From positions 225,535 through 289,534 of the forward strand of contig NZ_JASNRC010000009.1 of NCBI RefSeq assembly GCF_030411995.1: DNA of 64,000 bases. The letters run 5' to 3'. A model generated the notes under the pieces. That model searched no databases, had not been told where the DNA came from, and worked only from the letters and a program-made list of their open reading frames with translations. Below, one piece after another: positions 36,209 to 44,664 of this stretch. Position numbers and translations under genes: made by a program. Source of the stretch: Massilia sp. YIM B02769 (GTDB lineage Bacteria; Pseudomonadota; Gammaproteobacteria; Burkholderiales; Burkholderiaceae_D). Every line of letters starts with the position of its first letter. Position 1 is the stretch's first letter.

Positions 36209-37390
36209 CTATGCTGCCATCTTGCCGTCATCCCCGGGTTTTGCTTTGGTAAAAATGCTTGAAACCGACGCCGACGCCTGCCTTAGTACATCGTTGGCGA
36301 GGTGGGCATAGCGCTGGGTAGTGCTCGGTGAAGCATGGCCGAGCAGATGTTGCACCTGAAAGAGACTGACGCCGGACGATACCGCAAATGAAGCGAAGAG
36401 GTGGCGTAATGAGTGCACTCGCAAGTAGGGCAGGCCCGCGGCATTTAAGATGCGCGTGAAGGCCTTGCGAGGGTTATTCAGTGGACGTGCCGGGTCCCGA
36501 CCGGGGAAGACCCAGGGAACACCGGGCAGACGTACGTGGGAACGCAAGAGTGACACGGCTTCCATATTCAGCATCACATGGCGTGTCTTGCCATTCTTGG
36601 TTTTCGGAAGAAACCAGAGTGCCTTGTCGAGGTCGATGTCGTCCCACCGAGCCTGAAGCGCCTCCTCACGCCGAGTACCGGTTAGCAAAAGCAGCTTTAG
36701 TGCGGCAACTGCCTGAATATTGGGCTCGCTTTCCATTGCCTTCAACATTTTTTGAAGGTCTTCTGACGATAGAGTTTCTGTCCGACCCTGAGGCTCGCGG
36801 AATTTTGCGACGCCGACGCAAGGGTTCCGGTCGATGCGTTCCCAGGTTATCGCCATTTTGAACATTTTGGAGAGCAAAGCCAGGTGACGATTGGCAGTGG
36901 CCGGGCTGCGCGATGCTTTGATCTGTGCAATGTACATTTGCACATCCCGGGTCGAGATATCGCACAAGCGGCGCGGCCCGAACTTCGGCAGAATATGCAA
37001 CCGCAATTTGGACTCGTCCATATCCCAACTGACCTTGTGCTGCTTGGCGTAGGGCAGATACTCGTCCGTGGCGTATTGGCTAACAGTGGGCATCTGTCGA
37101 ACACGGTCACGCTGGTCCATTGGATCGACGCCGCGATCAACTGCGGCTCGCCATTCGAGGGCCTGCTGCCGTGCCTCCTGGATGCCGATGGCAGGGAACT
37201 CGCCGATTTTGGCTTTCTTGCGCTGGCCGTGAATCGTGTAGTGAAAGTAGAAGAACTTCCGACGTGCCGTACCCGCGCTGCAAATGATCCGCAGCCCGGT
37301 AACTTCAGAATCGCTTACTTCCTTAGACTTTGCAGATGCGCCAGGTGCAGGGCCTGACAGTGCTTCAATGGCGCGGTTGGTGAGTTTCAT
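36209..37390 (-). CDS. Tyrosine-type site-specific integrase (DUF4102 N-terminus)
   Basis: The 393-residue protein has an N-terminal arm-binding domain of the P4-integrase type (MKLTNRAIEALSGPAPG, GLRIICSAGTARRKFFYF), a SAM-like core-binding domain (TVSQYATDEYLPYAKQHK) and a catalytic domain with R240 in TGTRREEAL, H326-x2-R329 in HSLRHLF, and nucleophile Y361 in STTQRYAHL. AGGAG stands 6 bases before the ATG at 37390. It is the only recombinase in the island, so it presumably catalysed insertion into tRNA-Phe. Its central position, far from either att site, is unusual because such integrases normally sit next to the tRNA end; the flanking 24-bp repeats may explain this. Confidence 0.94.
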   Translation of the reverse strand: MKLTNRAIEALSGPAPGASAKSKEVSDSEVTGLRIICSAGTARRKFFYFHYTIHGQRKKAKIGEFPAIGIQEARQQALEWRAAVDRGVDPMDQRDRVRQMPTVSQYATDEYLPYAKQHKVSWDMDESKLRLHILPKFGPRRLCDISTRDVQMYIAQIKASRSPATANRHLALLSKMFKMAITWERIDRNPCVGVAKFREPQGRTETLSSEDLQKMLKAMESEPNIQAVAALKLLLLTGTRREEALQARWDDIDLDKALWFLPKTKNGKTRHVMLNMEAVSLLRSHVRLPGVPWVFPGRDPARPLNNPRKAFTRILNAAGLPYLRVHSLRHLFASFAVSSGVSLFQVQHLLGHASPSTTQRYAHLANDVLRQASASVSSIFTKAKPGDDGKMAA

Positions 37391-37528
37391 TCGTTCTCCT
37401 TTGAACATGGGAAATGGAGCCGAGCAGGCACAGGCCTGACATGGCGATGACTCGACTGGGGGATGGTGTCCAAGATTCAGGACGAAGTTGGATCGAGGCT
37501 GTTGCCTCAAGGAGGGCCTGCGCGATGC

Positions 37529-37552
37529 AAGTCCCCTATTATCTTGTTCAAA
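37529..37552 (+). repeat. 24-bp direct repeat, copy 2, upstream of integrase
   Basis: Identical to 35986-36009. It lies 139 bases upstream of the integrase start. Confidence 0.85.
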
Positions 37553-37874
37553 CTTTTCCTTGAGCTGGTTTTTAGAAATCTCGATGGAACCGCACGCGGC
37601 GGCGGCGGCGACGCGGGAGGCGTTACCTCTGCGCGACTAGCAAGGCGTCGGCTCACGTCAGGGAGAAACCATAAAACCCATGGCGGCACTGGTCTTGTTA
37701 GTCCCTTGAACTGGGCAGGACTGGCGGGGTGACCGTCCTATCAGGCCTTGCACTGCCTGGTTGATTGAAAAGTGCCTGGTATGTGATGCCAAACGTTGAG
37801 GTTTGTCCGGCCTATTGCGGGCCAGTCAGGGGAAAACGGCGGCGTCAACCTCGTACTGCTAATGAAATTTTCTA

Positions 37875-37927
37875 CCTCTTCTCCCCCTGACTCGGATCGA
37901 ACAAGATCATTGCAGGGGGAGAAGAGG
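37875..37927. repeat. Perfect 15-bp inverted repeat with variant of the integrase-flanking motif in its loop
   Basis: CCTCTTCTCCCCCTG at 37875-37889 pairs with CAGGGGGAGAAGAGG at 37913-37927 around a 23-base loop. On the plus strand a six-T run follows, as in a terminator. Read on the reverse strand, the loop contains ATGATCTTGTTC, close to ATTATCTTGTTC of the 24-bp repeats. The rest of 37553-38049 shows no clearly supported gene, though a short minus-strand frame ends at 37872. Confidence 0.75.
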
Positions 37928-38049
37928 GGGATTTTTTCGGCAGCAGTGTGCCAGTCAAGGAAGTTACGCCGATTGACCTGGCATTAAAGTTCGCTGCGGC
38001 ATTGTGTGCCGCGCTCAAAAGCTTGACCGTATTATCGGCGGCTGTCAGG

Positions 38050-38343
38050 TCAATATTCCTCTGGCAGTAGCAGTGTAGTGGCCGAGCGATCGGCCTCGGT
38101 AATGATCCAAATACGCGCGCCGTCCGGAAATGCGTAGCTCGATAGCAGCCGCGCATGAATGCGCAGGGCATCGGTGTTAGCAACGACATCATCGGGCGGC
38201 ACATCGCCCCAGTCTCCTTCCATGTGCCGGGAGATCAGTCGCATTGGCACGACGCCATTTTTTTCGAGGACACTGAGCGCGCCGGGCGTGGCGACGAGAT
38301 CGCCCAAAGGAAACAGCATGGCATTGCTTGTGGGTTGGTTCAT
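38050..38343 (-). CDS. Plasmid-related hypothetical protein (97 residues)
   Basis: The protein has the pattern LVATPGALSVLEKNGVVPM, HMEGDWGDVPPDD, and the C-terminal IWIITEADRSATTLLLPEEY. This GDWGD/ITEADRS/LLPEEY combination is common in small proteins of plasmids and integrative elements annotated as plasmid-related; the function is unknown. AAAGGA precedes the ATG at 38343. It is a useful marker that this part of the island derives from a plasmid-like or integrative-conjugative element. Confidence 0.82.
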   Translation of the reverse strand: MNQPTSNAMLFPLGDLVATPGALSVLEKNGVVPMRLISRHMEGDWGDVPPDDVVANTDALRIHARLLSSYAFPDGARIWIITEADRSATTLLLPEEY

Positions 38344-38603
38344 AGAAAATCCTTTAAAGGTGAGTAGAAATGGCGAGCTCCTACGCCGGCTCAGCACAGT
38401 GCGGGGTGGAGGTTCTTCAGGCTTGGGGATATTGCTTCGCGATACGGCACCATGCTCTTTGGGGTAACCGAATGCGGCTGTGCGTATTTAGTTCGGGCCT
38501 ACGCGTTTGGGACGTTGTTCAGGAAGCGTGCTCGTGGCGGGAGGGAAGACCTTGCTTCGCAAGGTGGCGCAAACGCAAACTGGTAGGGATTGCGGAAGTG
38601 TGA

Positions 38604-39341
38604 CTAGTAGGTGTACCCGTAGTCCGATAGCTCAGTTCTGATTGCCGAAATTGCAATGTGCTTTGGGTCAGGCGACGCCAAGATGTCGGCAATGCGCAAG
38701 TACAGCGTTTCGATCTGTGGGGCCGGATCGGTGGCGTATCCGTCGGTTGACCGATATCCCTCAAGCTCGATGCCCAGCATGCTTAGATTGATCGGGATGC
38801 TTAACGAGACGAAGAGGTCGGGCTTCAGATCTGCGACCATCGCTGCCAGTCCCGTAATGGTGACGACGAGGCCGTCGCTGATGAGGAAATCCCCGGCGTG
38901 ATCGGCATCGCCCACGACACAGGTTTCACCTGCGTCATCGGGATCGACCAGGTGGACGCAGTAAGAATTCATTTCGTTCTGAAAGTACACGGCCGAGCGG
39001 TGATGCATGGTCGGCACTAGCGGCGACCAATATGAAATGACTTCCGCATAGTCGGGGGGCAGATTCGGGGCGCCAGAAAATATGACGCCTCGCAAATTGG
39101 CTGGCATTGAGACATGCTGACGGTATGTCGCTTGATCAACTGGCGTGAGGTGAATCGCCACTTCGGCACCGGCAGGCAGCTCGGCAATATGGAGCGCGTT
39201 GGTGTTGATGAAGTAGCCTGGGGCGGTCGTCAGGTCGGTTTCGGGTTCGTCGCTTAAGGATACGCGGCTGTAGTAGTCGAGGTCCTTGATGGCGTTGACA
39301 GTTGTCATTGCTTCGGCGCTGATAAAAAGTGTGGCTTGCAT
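38604..39341 (-). CDS. Hypothetical protein co-transcribed with radical SAM gene
   Basis: The 245-residue protein starts at the ATG at 39341 with AGAGGAAAA upstream. It is acidic, with stretches such as ITGLAAMVADLKPDLFVSLS and IPINLSMLGIELEGYRSTDG, and no cysteine cluster, membrane span or known motif. The middle (NLRGVIFSGAPNLPPDYAEV) looks like an alpha/beta domain. It begins 13 bases after the radical SAM gene, so the two are almost certainly one transcript and may work together. I do not recognise its family. Confidence 0.75.
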   Translation of the reverse strand: MQATLFISAEAMTTVNAIKDLDYYSRVSLSDEPETDLTTAPGYFINTNALHIAELPAGAEVAIHLTPVDQATYRQHVSMPANLRGVIFSGAPNLPPDYAEVISYWSPLVPTMHHRSAVYFQNEMNSYCVHLVDPDDAGETCVVGDADHAGDFLISDGLVVTITGLAAMVADLKPDLFVSLSIPINLSMLGIELEGYRSTDGYATDPAPQIETLYLRIADILASPDPKHIAISAIRTELSDYGYTY

Positions 39342-39354
39342 AGTATGTTTTCCT

Positions 39355-40521
39355 CTAATCGTTAATGGTGAACCCCCTGCGCAGCAGCTTGATTTTGTGG
39401 CGCTGTTCCACGAGGGGGCGATTGACGTTGAACAGGCTGACGTCCCGATCATCGTCAAGCAGATGTGCCTGCTTGGTGTTGATGGCATGCCTGATGGCCT
39501 GTTCGCCGACGATGCTGTCAAAGTTAAAATGCCCGTTACTGAAAGTGACCCTATCGACGTCGTATTGCGCGCCAGCGATAAATTTCGCCGCGTCGGCTGG
39601 CGTGTTCATCAAGATCAGCTGGATTGTTTTTCCGGAACGAGTCGACTTGCCGAGGAAGTAGCGCGGGTAGCTAGTCGCCGACTTCGATACGTCCTTGAAG
39701 GTGTAGGCAAATTCACCCTCAAGAATTCGCATCACGTCTGCATCTAGCGCGATCATGTCAATATCGGAATACTCGGGATGTACACATGGATTGATCAGAT
39801 GCTTAACGAAGCCGCCAAACAAATGTAGGCGCCGCTCGTTCATGACGTAGTTGGCGAGGCGCTCACCGTCTTGTACGAGGTCGTATCCGACGCAATCGAC
39901 GGTCGTCAGGTATCGGCTTGCAAGGCACAGTGCCTTGGCGACGAACACTATGCCACTGTGCCCGAAGGTCAACTTGCTGAAGTCGAGCGGGAAAATGCTG
40001 TTGAGGTTTTCCCGTAGCACAAGGCGTTTGCCCAGTTGGCCGGAAAGGGCTAAATACTGGGGTTTTAGCCTGACGAGGGCTGCCGTCGGTAGGGGCGGCA
40101 GGACCAACGAGTAGTCGATGTCAATCCCCATCCATTCTTGCTGATAGCGTTCGATCTCGGTCAGCACATCGGGGTCCAGTGAAATCGAGATGTAGTCCAC
40201 GATTCCCTTCAGCTTGGCGACGTGCTGAATTTCCCGGGTGATGATGCGGACCTTGAATCCTTGCTCTTTGATGGTCTGGATCATCGCGAGCAATTGCGGA
40301 CCGTATTCCTCAAATTTGTACAGTGGGTCCGCACCGCCGCTAATCGTGATAAACGATTTATCACATTTCGCGATGAAGGTTGAAATGTCTTTGGGGTTTT
40401 GACCGCCGTGCGGCAATTGTGGTGAATCGCGCCAGTTGCAGTAGGAGCAGACCTTGGCACATCCGAATCCTTTGATCTGCCAGTTTACGATGATAGTGAA
40501 GTTTTGAAATGTTGGTTTCAT
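39355..40521 (-). CDS. Radical SAM enzyme of unknown function
   Basis: The 388-residue protein has the radical SAM cluster motif C21-x3-C25-x2-C28 within GFGCAKVCSYCNWR, followed by ITISGGADPLYKFEEYG, which corresponds to the SAM-binding GGE-type region, and VRIITREIQHVAKL with ISISLDPDVL as later barrel strands. The C-terminal half (about 200-388) has no auxiliary-cluster cysteine pattern and no known accessory domain. It therefore uses one [4Fe-4S] cluster and SAM for a radical reaction on an unknown substrate. It shares a transcript with the 245-residue unknown protein, and a 58-codon ORF with its own ribosome binding site ends 23 bases upstream. Confidence 0.88.
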   Translation of the reverse strand: MKPTFQNFTIIVNWQIKGFGCAKVCSYCNWRDSPQLPHGGQNPKDISTFIAKCDKSFITISGGADPLYKFEEYGPQLLAMIQTIKEQGFKVRIITREIQHVAKLKGIVDYISISLDPDVLTEIERYQQEWMGIDIDYSLVLPPLPTAALVRLKPQYLALSGQLGKRLVLRENLNSIFPLDFSKLTFGHSGIVFVAKALCLASRYLTTVDCVGYDLVQDGERLANYVMNERRLHLFGGFVKHLINPCVHPEYSDIDMIALDADVMRILEGEFAYTFKDVSKSATSYPRYFLGKSTRSGKTIQLILMNTPADAAKFIAGAQYDVDRVTFSNGHFNFDSIVGEQAIRHAINTKQAHLLDDDRDVSLFNVNRPLVEQRHKIKLLRRGFTIND

Positions 40522-40544
40522 GTTCCGTTTTCAGAGGTGGAATG

Positions 40545-40721
40545 TCACTCGTCTTGTTCGTGAACGGGGCGAAGAGGGATGCGGCCAAACCAAGTTGACA
40601 AGCGCACCATCAAGCCAGTACTTGTTGGCCAATGAAAGCGAATCGGTGGCTCATCCGCGACACATCGTCGCCTGTTATTGCGCGACCAAGTTAGGATTGG
40701 ATACGACGGACGGCTGGACAT
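40545..40721 (-). CDS. Small ORF (58 codons) directly upstream of the radical SAM gene
   Basis: On the reverse strand AGAGGA stands 6 bases before an ATG at 40721. The frame encodes an Arg/Pro/Trp-rich peptide starting MSSRPSYPILTWSRNNRRR and ending RPVHEQDE, with TGA 23 bases before the radical SAM start. Length, ribosome binding site and position are those of a leader or precursor peptide, but the sequence has no recognised RiPP leader motif and could be spurious. I keep it as a candidate only. Confidence 0.4.
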   Translation of the reverse strand: MSSRPSYPILTWSRNNRRRCVADEPPIRFHWPTSTGLMVRLSTWFGRIPLRPVHEQDE

Positions 40722-40749
40722 AATTGAATCCTCTGGCTAGTAAATTGAA

Positions 40750-40791
40750 GTGAAAACGCCCTAAGATCCGTCACGGAGCTTCGGGCGTTCT
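40750..40791 (-). terminator. Hairpin terminator after the 192-residue protein gene
   Basis: On the reverse strand GAACGCCC pairs with GGGCGTTTTC, enclosing a second small stem (TCCG-TCA-CGGA). It would end transcription arriving from the 40956-41534 gene. Confidence 0.55.
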
Positions 40792-40955
40792 GATTGGTTG
40801 ATGGCATTACAGTCTGGATGGGCTTTGGCGTTTAGCTGTTCACTTCTGCGACCAAGGCCACATTGCGCCATGTCGTCTGTGCGAGATGCGCTTGCTCGCC
40901 AGCGAAGCCGAAGTGTAAGTAGATAGGTTGGTGACCGTCGTAATGGCACGTGGCG

Positions 40956-41534
40956 CTATTTTTTGCGCGGAAGCGACATCGTTTTCTTGTGTTCCGGAAC
41001 CGGCTCAGTTTCACGCGACTTTTTTTCGGAGTCCTTGCTGCCGACCTCGATCAGCTGTCCGGGTTGGGCGAGCATCGTTTTTTTCCATGCAGTCCAATCT
41101 CCAGATTGAACATGCTGCGATTCGATTCCAGGCGCTGCCGCTAACAATCCTTCGTGGCGTAGCACGGCAACTAGGAATCCAGCGTTATTGCTGCTGCGAC
41201 CAACGAACGCTTCCCTGAATGTATTCGATGGAAAAGGCTTGGCGGATGTGGATGTGTCCAAGCACTCTTCGATCTTGGTGATGTCCACGCGCTCTTTGCT
41301 AAAGTAGCCGCCGCCCTTGTTGCCGGTTACGGCGATGAAAAGGTTTTGGCGCTTATTGTCAGCGAGCACGTTGTAGCTGATGCTGCCTTCGGCCCGTGCC
41401 CCCAGCTTAGAGGCCGCGCCTTCCTTGAGCAGCCAGAATGATTGCGTGTCTACTGCTTCTGGCGTGCTCGCGTCGCTGCTCGTCGATGATTCGCTGCTCG
41501 TCGATGATGTGTCGGTTGGGTTTGTCCTTAACAT
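40956..41534 (-). CDS. Hypothetical protein, 192 residues
   Basis: AAAGGAG precedes the ATG. The first 30 residues are a Ser/Thr-rich low-complexity stretch; the rest has a folded look (SFWLLKEGAASKLGARAEGS, YNVLADNKRQNLFIAVTGNK, FPSNTFREAFVGRSSNNAGF) and ends in a basic tail (MSLPRKK). I do not recognise a family. It lies on the same strand as the radical SAM cluster but is separated from it by a hairpin and about 230 bp. A 60-codon GTG-started frame overlapping its 3' end (40832-41014) was not accepted as a gene. Confidence 0.7.
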   Translation of the reverse strand: MLRTNPTDTSSTSSESSTSSDASTPEAVDTQSFWLLKEGAASKLGARAEGSISYNVLADNKRQNLFIAVTGNKGGGYFSKERVDITKIEECLDTSTSAKPFPSNTFREAFVGRSSNNAGFLVAVLRHEGLLAAAPGIESQHVQSGDWTAWKKTMLAQPGQLIEVGSKDSEKKSRETEPVPEHKKTMSLPRKK

Positions 41535-41569
41535 TTGATCTCCTTTTGTATTTCGCTGGTTCAGAAAGC

Positions 41570-41601
41570 AAAAATCCCCATGACCTTGCGGTAATGGGGA
41601 T
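41570..41601 (-). terminator. Hairpin terminator after the 53-residue ORF
   Basis: On the reverse strand ATCCCCAT and ATGGGGAT pair around a 12-base loop and are followed by TTTTTGC. It lies between the 53-residue ORF and the 192-residue protein gene, so it could end or attenuate the shared transcript. Confidence 0.55.
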
Positions 41602-41627
41602 GCACATTTTGCGATGTTGCTGGCGAG

Positions 41628-41789
41628 TTAGCGCCGGTACTTGAGCGAGAAAGCCAAGTCGAGGCTACGCGGCAGCAAAGCTTGTTTGATAACGATTGCG
41701 CTTGCGTTATGGGTTTGCGTAGTGATTGAACCTGTGTTGGCGTTCTTGCTTGACCACTGCCAGGTCGGGTTTGCCGTGATGTCAATCAT
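41628..41789 (-). CDS. Small hypothetical protein, 53 residues
   Basis: AAGGAA lies 9 bases before an ATG at 41789. The frame encodes MIDITANPTWQWSSKNANTG followed by QTHNASAIVIKQALLPRSLD and a basic end (KYRR). Composition and ribosome binding site are those of a real gene, and a terminator-like hairpin follows. The family is unknown. It would be the promoter-proximal gene of the minus-strand cluster that leads toward the radical SAM genes. Confidence 0.55.
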   Translation of the reverse strand: MIDITANPTWQWSSKNANTGSITTQTHNASAIVIKQALLPRSLDLAFSLKYRR

Positions 41790-41931
41790 TGTTGATTTTT
41801 CCTTTTTTGCGACTAAACGAAAAGCCCAAAGGCTTGTAGAAGTTCCAGCTTTGGTCGGGTGTGACCATAGAAATCATATATGCGTGAGATTTTCGTCGAT
41901 GTCGGGCTCTGCGTATACCAATATGTCAGCT

Positions 41932-41982
41932 CTAATCCTACTAAACCGGCTCTGTCCAATACTAATCCTGCAAAACAGGATT
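41932..41982. promoter_or_regulatory. Repeated operator-like motif upstream of the hsd operon
   Basis: CTAATCCTRCWAAAC occurs at 41932-41946 and 41963-41977, 31 bp apart (about three helical turns). The second copy overlaps a perfect inverted repeat AATCCTG-N5-CAGGATT at 41964-41982. The site lies 68 bases before the HTH gene, in the divergent gap with the 53-residue ORF. Confidence 0.55.
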
Positions 41983-42049
41983 TACATGTGGCAAAAAATG
42001 TGCGACTATGGTACTGGTTGAAATATCATGCACTTTAAAGGGCGACGTC

Positions 42050-42247
42050 ATGGGCAGTCGGTGGTTGTCTGTAGAAGAGATCGGCGAGTACCTCGGGGTC
42101 AGCAAGGACACCGTGTATGCGTGGATAAGCAAGCGGAATATGCCTGCACATCGCATTGGTCGCCTCTGGAAGTTCAAGACTGAGGAAGTCGACGAATGGG
42201 TTCGGTCAGGTGGTGCGGCTGAGAGCGGAAGTCGAGACATTAATTGA
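42050..42247 (+). CDS. Helix-turn-helix (excisionase/AlpA-type) regulator of type I restriction operon
   Basis: The 65-residue protein is a single MerR-like/excisionase winged [23 protein letters not shown], then [20 protein letters not shown] and [11 protein letters not shown]. This type of small HTH gene commonly sits immediately before hsdR and may control expression of the restriction operon. AAAGGG precedes the ATG at 42050. Its stop is 11 bases before the hsdR ATG, so the two are co-transcribed. The repeated motif upstream is a plausible binding site. Confidence 0.88.
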   Translation: MGSRWLSVEEIGEYLGVSKDTVYAWISKRNMPAHRIGRLWKFKTEEVDEWVRSGGAAESGSRDIN

Positions 42248-42258
42248 AAGATATCTCA

Positions 42259-44640
42259 ATGGACAAACGCCAGCTGAGTGAGCGTGACATTTGCACCAAA
42301 TTCATTACACCAGCACTGGAGCGAGCAGGGTGGGATGTCGCGACTCAAGTACGTGAAGAGTTTTCAATTACCAAAGGACGAATCATTGTCCGCGGCAAGT
42401 TGCACACTCGCGCACAAAACAAGCGTGCCGACTACGTTTTGTTCCACAAGCCCAATATGCCGATCGCGATTATAGAGGCTAAGGATAATAAGCATTCGCT
42501 TGGCGATGGTATGCAACAGGGTCTTGGTTATGCCGAGATGCTGCAAGTGCCTTTCGTTTTCAGCAGTAATGGAGATGGGTTTCTTTTTCACAACAAAATC
42601 GCCAAAGATGGCATCATCGAACGCGAGTTGGCACTTCACGAGATCCCTGGCCCTGAGACGCTATGGCGATGGTGGTCAGAACACCTTGGCCTAAGTACTG
42701 CACAGTGCGAGCTGGTTTCTCAGGATTACTACAGTGATGGCAGCAATAAAACTCCGCGCTATTACCAATTGCTCGCGATCAACAAAACCATCGAAGCCAT
42801 TGCTAAGGGGCAGAATCGCATCCTGCTGGTGATGGCCACTGGAACGGGCAAGACATACACCGCATTCCAGATAATTTGGCGGTTGTGGAAGTCAAAAGCG
42901 AAAAAACGCATTCTGTTTCTGGCTGATCGCAACATCCTGGTCGATCAGACCATGACCAACGATTTCAAGCCGTTTGGATCGGCTATGACCAAAATCCAGA
43001 GGCGGCAGGCTAATAAGTCGTATGAGATTTACCTTTCTCTGTACCAAGCAGTCACTGGCACAGCCGAGGAAAGCAACATTTACAAGCAGTTCAGCCGAGA
43101 TTTTTTTGACCTGATCGTAATCGACGAATGCCATCGCGGCAGCGCCGCAGCCGATTCCGCGTGGCGTGAAATTCTTGAATATTTTTCTACTGCGACTCAG
43201 ATCGGCCTGACTGCCACACCACGAGAAACCAAAGAAGTTTCAAATATCGATTACTTTGGCGTGCCCATATACACCTACTCTTTGCGCCAGGGCATCGACG
43301 ACGGATTTCTCGCGCCATATAAGGTCGTACGCATTGATCTAGATAAAGACTTGACCGGCTGGCGCCCCGACAAGGGCATGGTAGATAAGAACGGCAACGA
43401 AATTGAAGATCGCATCTATAACCAGCGTGATTTTGATAGAAGCCTTGTCCTGGAAAAGCGCACGGAGTTAGTCGCGAAGAAAATTAGCGATTTCCTCAGG
43501 CAAACCAATCGCTTCGATAAAACCATTGTTTTCTGCGACAACATCGATCACGCAGAACGGATGCGGCAGGCGCTTTCAAATGAAAATGCAGATCTTGTCG
43601 CCCAGAATTACAAGTACATCATGCGAATCACCGGCGATAACGAAGAAGGCAAAGCCGAACTCGATAACTTTATCTTCCCGGAATCAAAGTACCCGGTCAT
43701 CGCTACCACCTCGAAATTGATGACCACGGGTGTGGATGCCCAAACATGCAAGCTGATCGTCCTGGATCAGCGCATCCAGTCAATGACCGAATTCAAACAG
43801 ATTGTCGGTCGGGGCACGCGCATCAATGAGGACTACGATAAGTACTATTTCACCATCATCGATTTTAAGAAGGCAACCGAACTATTCGCCGACCCGGAAT
43901 TCGACGGCGATCCGGTATTAATTTATGAGCCCAAGGGCGATCAATCGCCAGTGCCGCCCGATAATGACGCAAGTCCACAGACCGACGATGGGGTCACCTA
44001 TCCGCTGACGGGAGAATCGCCGTGGTTGGGCGTCGCCGAGTCCGGCCCGGGCGAAGCTGGAAGTCGCATTCGCCGTTATGTCGTTGCTAATGTCGAAGTT
44101 AACGTTGCATCCGAGCGGGTGCAGTACTTCGATGCCAACGGTAAATTGATTACCGAATCACTCAAGGATTACACACGTAAAGCTATTGCCAAAGAATTCC
44201 GCTCCATGGATGATTTTCTGCGACGCTGGAACGATACTGAAAAAAAGCAAGCCATCATCGACGAATTGGCAAATGAAGGGATTTTCTTTGAGGCTCTGGC
44301 TGAAGAAATAGGTCGCCAGTCTGACAAAGAATTCGACCCCTTCGATTTGGTTTGCCATGTAGCTTGGGGGCGACCGCCGCTTACGCGCAAAGAGCGTGCC
44401 GAACAGGTCACAAAGCGCGACTACTTCACCCGCTACGGCGAGCAGGCACAGCGTGTGTTGCAGGCATTGCTCCAAAAATATTCAGACGAGGGCGTTGGCT
44501 CGATTGAGGACACACAAATTCTTACCATCGCGCCGTTCACCAGCTTTGGTACCCCTATTGAAATTATTCGAGCTTTTGGCGGGCTGGATCAGTACCAGCA
44601 TGCAGTGCACGAACTTGAACTAGCGCTCTATCGCGCGTAA
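42259..44640 (+). CDS. hsdR: Type I restriction enzyme, R subunit
   Basis: The 793-residue protein has an N-terminal nuclease domain with the PD-(D/E)xK motif (IIEAKDNK at about 71-78), a SF2 translocase with Walker [13 protein letters not shown] at about 192-203, DECH box IDECHRGS at about 288-295, [10 protein letters not shown], and a second RecA lobe ([29 protein letters not shown]). The C-terminal region (about 640-793) should contact the methylase. It cleaves unmodified DNA after ATP-driven translocation. An in-frame TTG at 42244 is an alternative start. The length fits the EcoEI/EcoR124-type HsdR group. Confidence 0.95.
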   Translation: MDKRQLSERDICTKFITPALERAGWDVATQVREEFSITKGRIIVRGKLHTRAQNKRADYVLFHKPNMPIAIIEAKDNKHSLGDGMQQGLGYAEMLQVPFVFSSNGDGFLFHNKIAKDGIIERELALHEIPGPETLWRWWSEHLGLSTAQCELVSQDYYSDGSNKTPRYYQLLAINKTIEAIAKGQNRILLVMATGTGKTYTAFQIIWRLWKSKAKKRILFLADRNILVDQTMTNDFKPFGSAMTKIQRRQANKSYEIYLSLYQAVTGTAEESNIYKQFSRDFFDLIVIDECHRGSAAADSAWREILEYFSTATQIGLTATPRETKEVSNIDYFGVPIYTYSLRQGIDDGFLAPYKVVRIDLDKDLTGWRPDKGMVDKNGNEIEDRIYNQRDFDRSLVLEKRTELVAKKISDFLRQTNRFDKTIVFCDNIDHAERMRQALSNENADLVAQNYKYIMRITGDNEEGKAELDNFIFPESKYPVIATTSKLMTTGVDAQTCKLIVLDQRIQSMTEFKQIVGRGTRINEDYDKYYFTIIDFKKATELFADPEFDGDPVLIYEPKGDQSPVPPDNDASPQTDDGVTYPLTGESPWLGVAESGPGEAGSRIRRYVVANVEVNVASERVQYFDANGKLITESLKDYTRKAIAKEFRSMDDFLRRWNDTEKKQAIIDELANEGIFFEALAEEIGRQSDKEFDPFDLVCHVAWGRPPLTRKERAEQVTKRDYFTRYGEQAQRVLQALLQKYSDEGVGSIEDTQILTIAPFTSFGTPIEIIRAFGGLDQYQHAVHELELALYRA

Positions 44641-44664
44641 CAATCACTTATTGGAATTTCGTTT

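Noticed and set aside
39355..40521. Radical SAM protein considered as a prokaryotic viperin or QueE
   Set aside because: The cluster motif context (GFGCAKVCSYCNWR) and the remaining sequence do not show the nucleotide-site motifs I expect of viperins nor the short QueE layout; no companion nucleotide kinase or queuosine genes are adjacent.
40832..41014. A 60-codon GTG-started frame overlapping the end of the 192-residue protein gene
   Set aside because: Its C-terminal part (HYDGHQPIYLHFGFAGEQAH) looks protein-like, but it has no ribosome binding site and its start overlaps another supported gene. It may be the remnant of a frameshifted tail.
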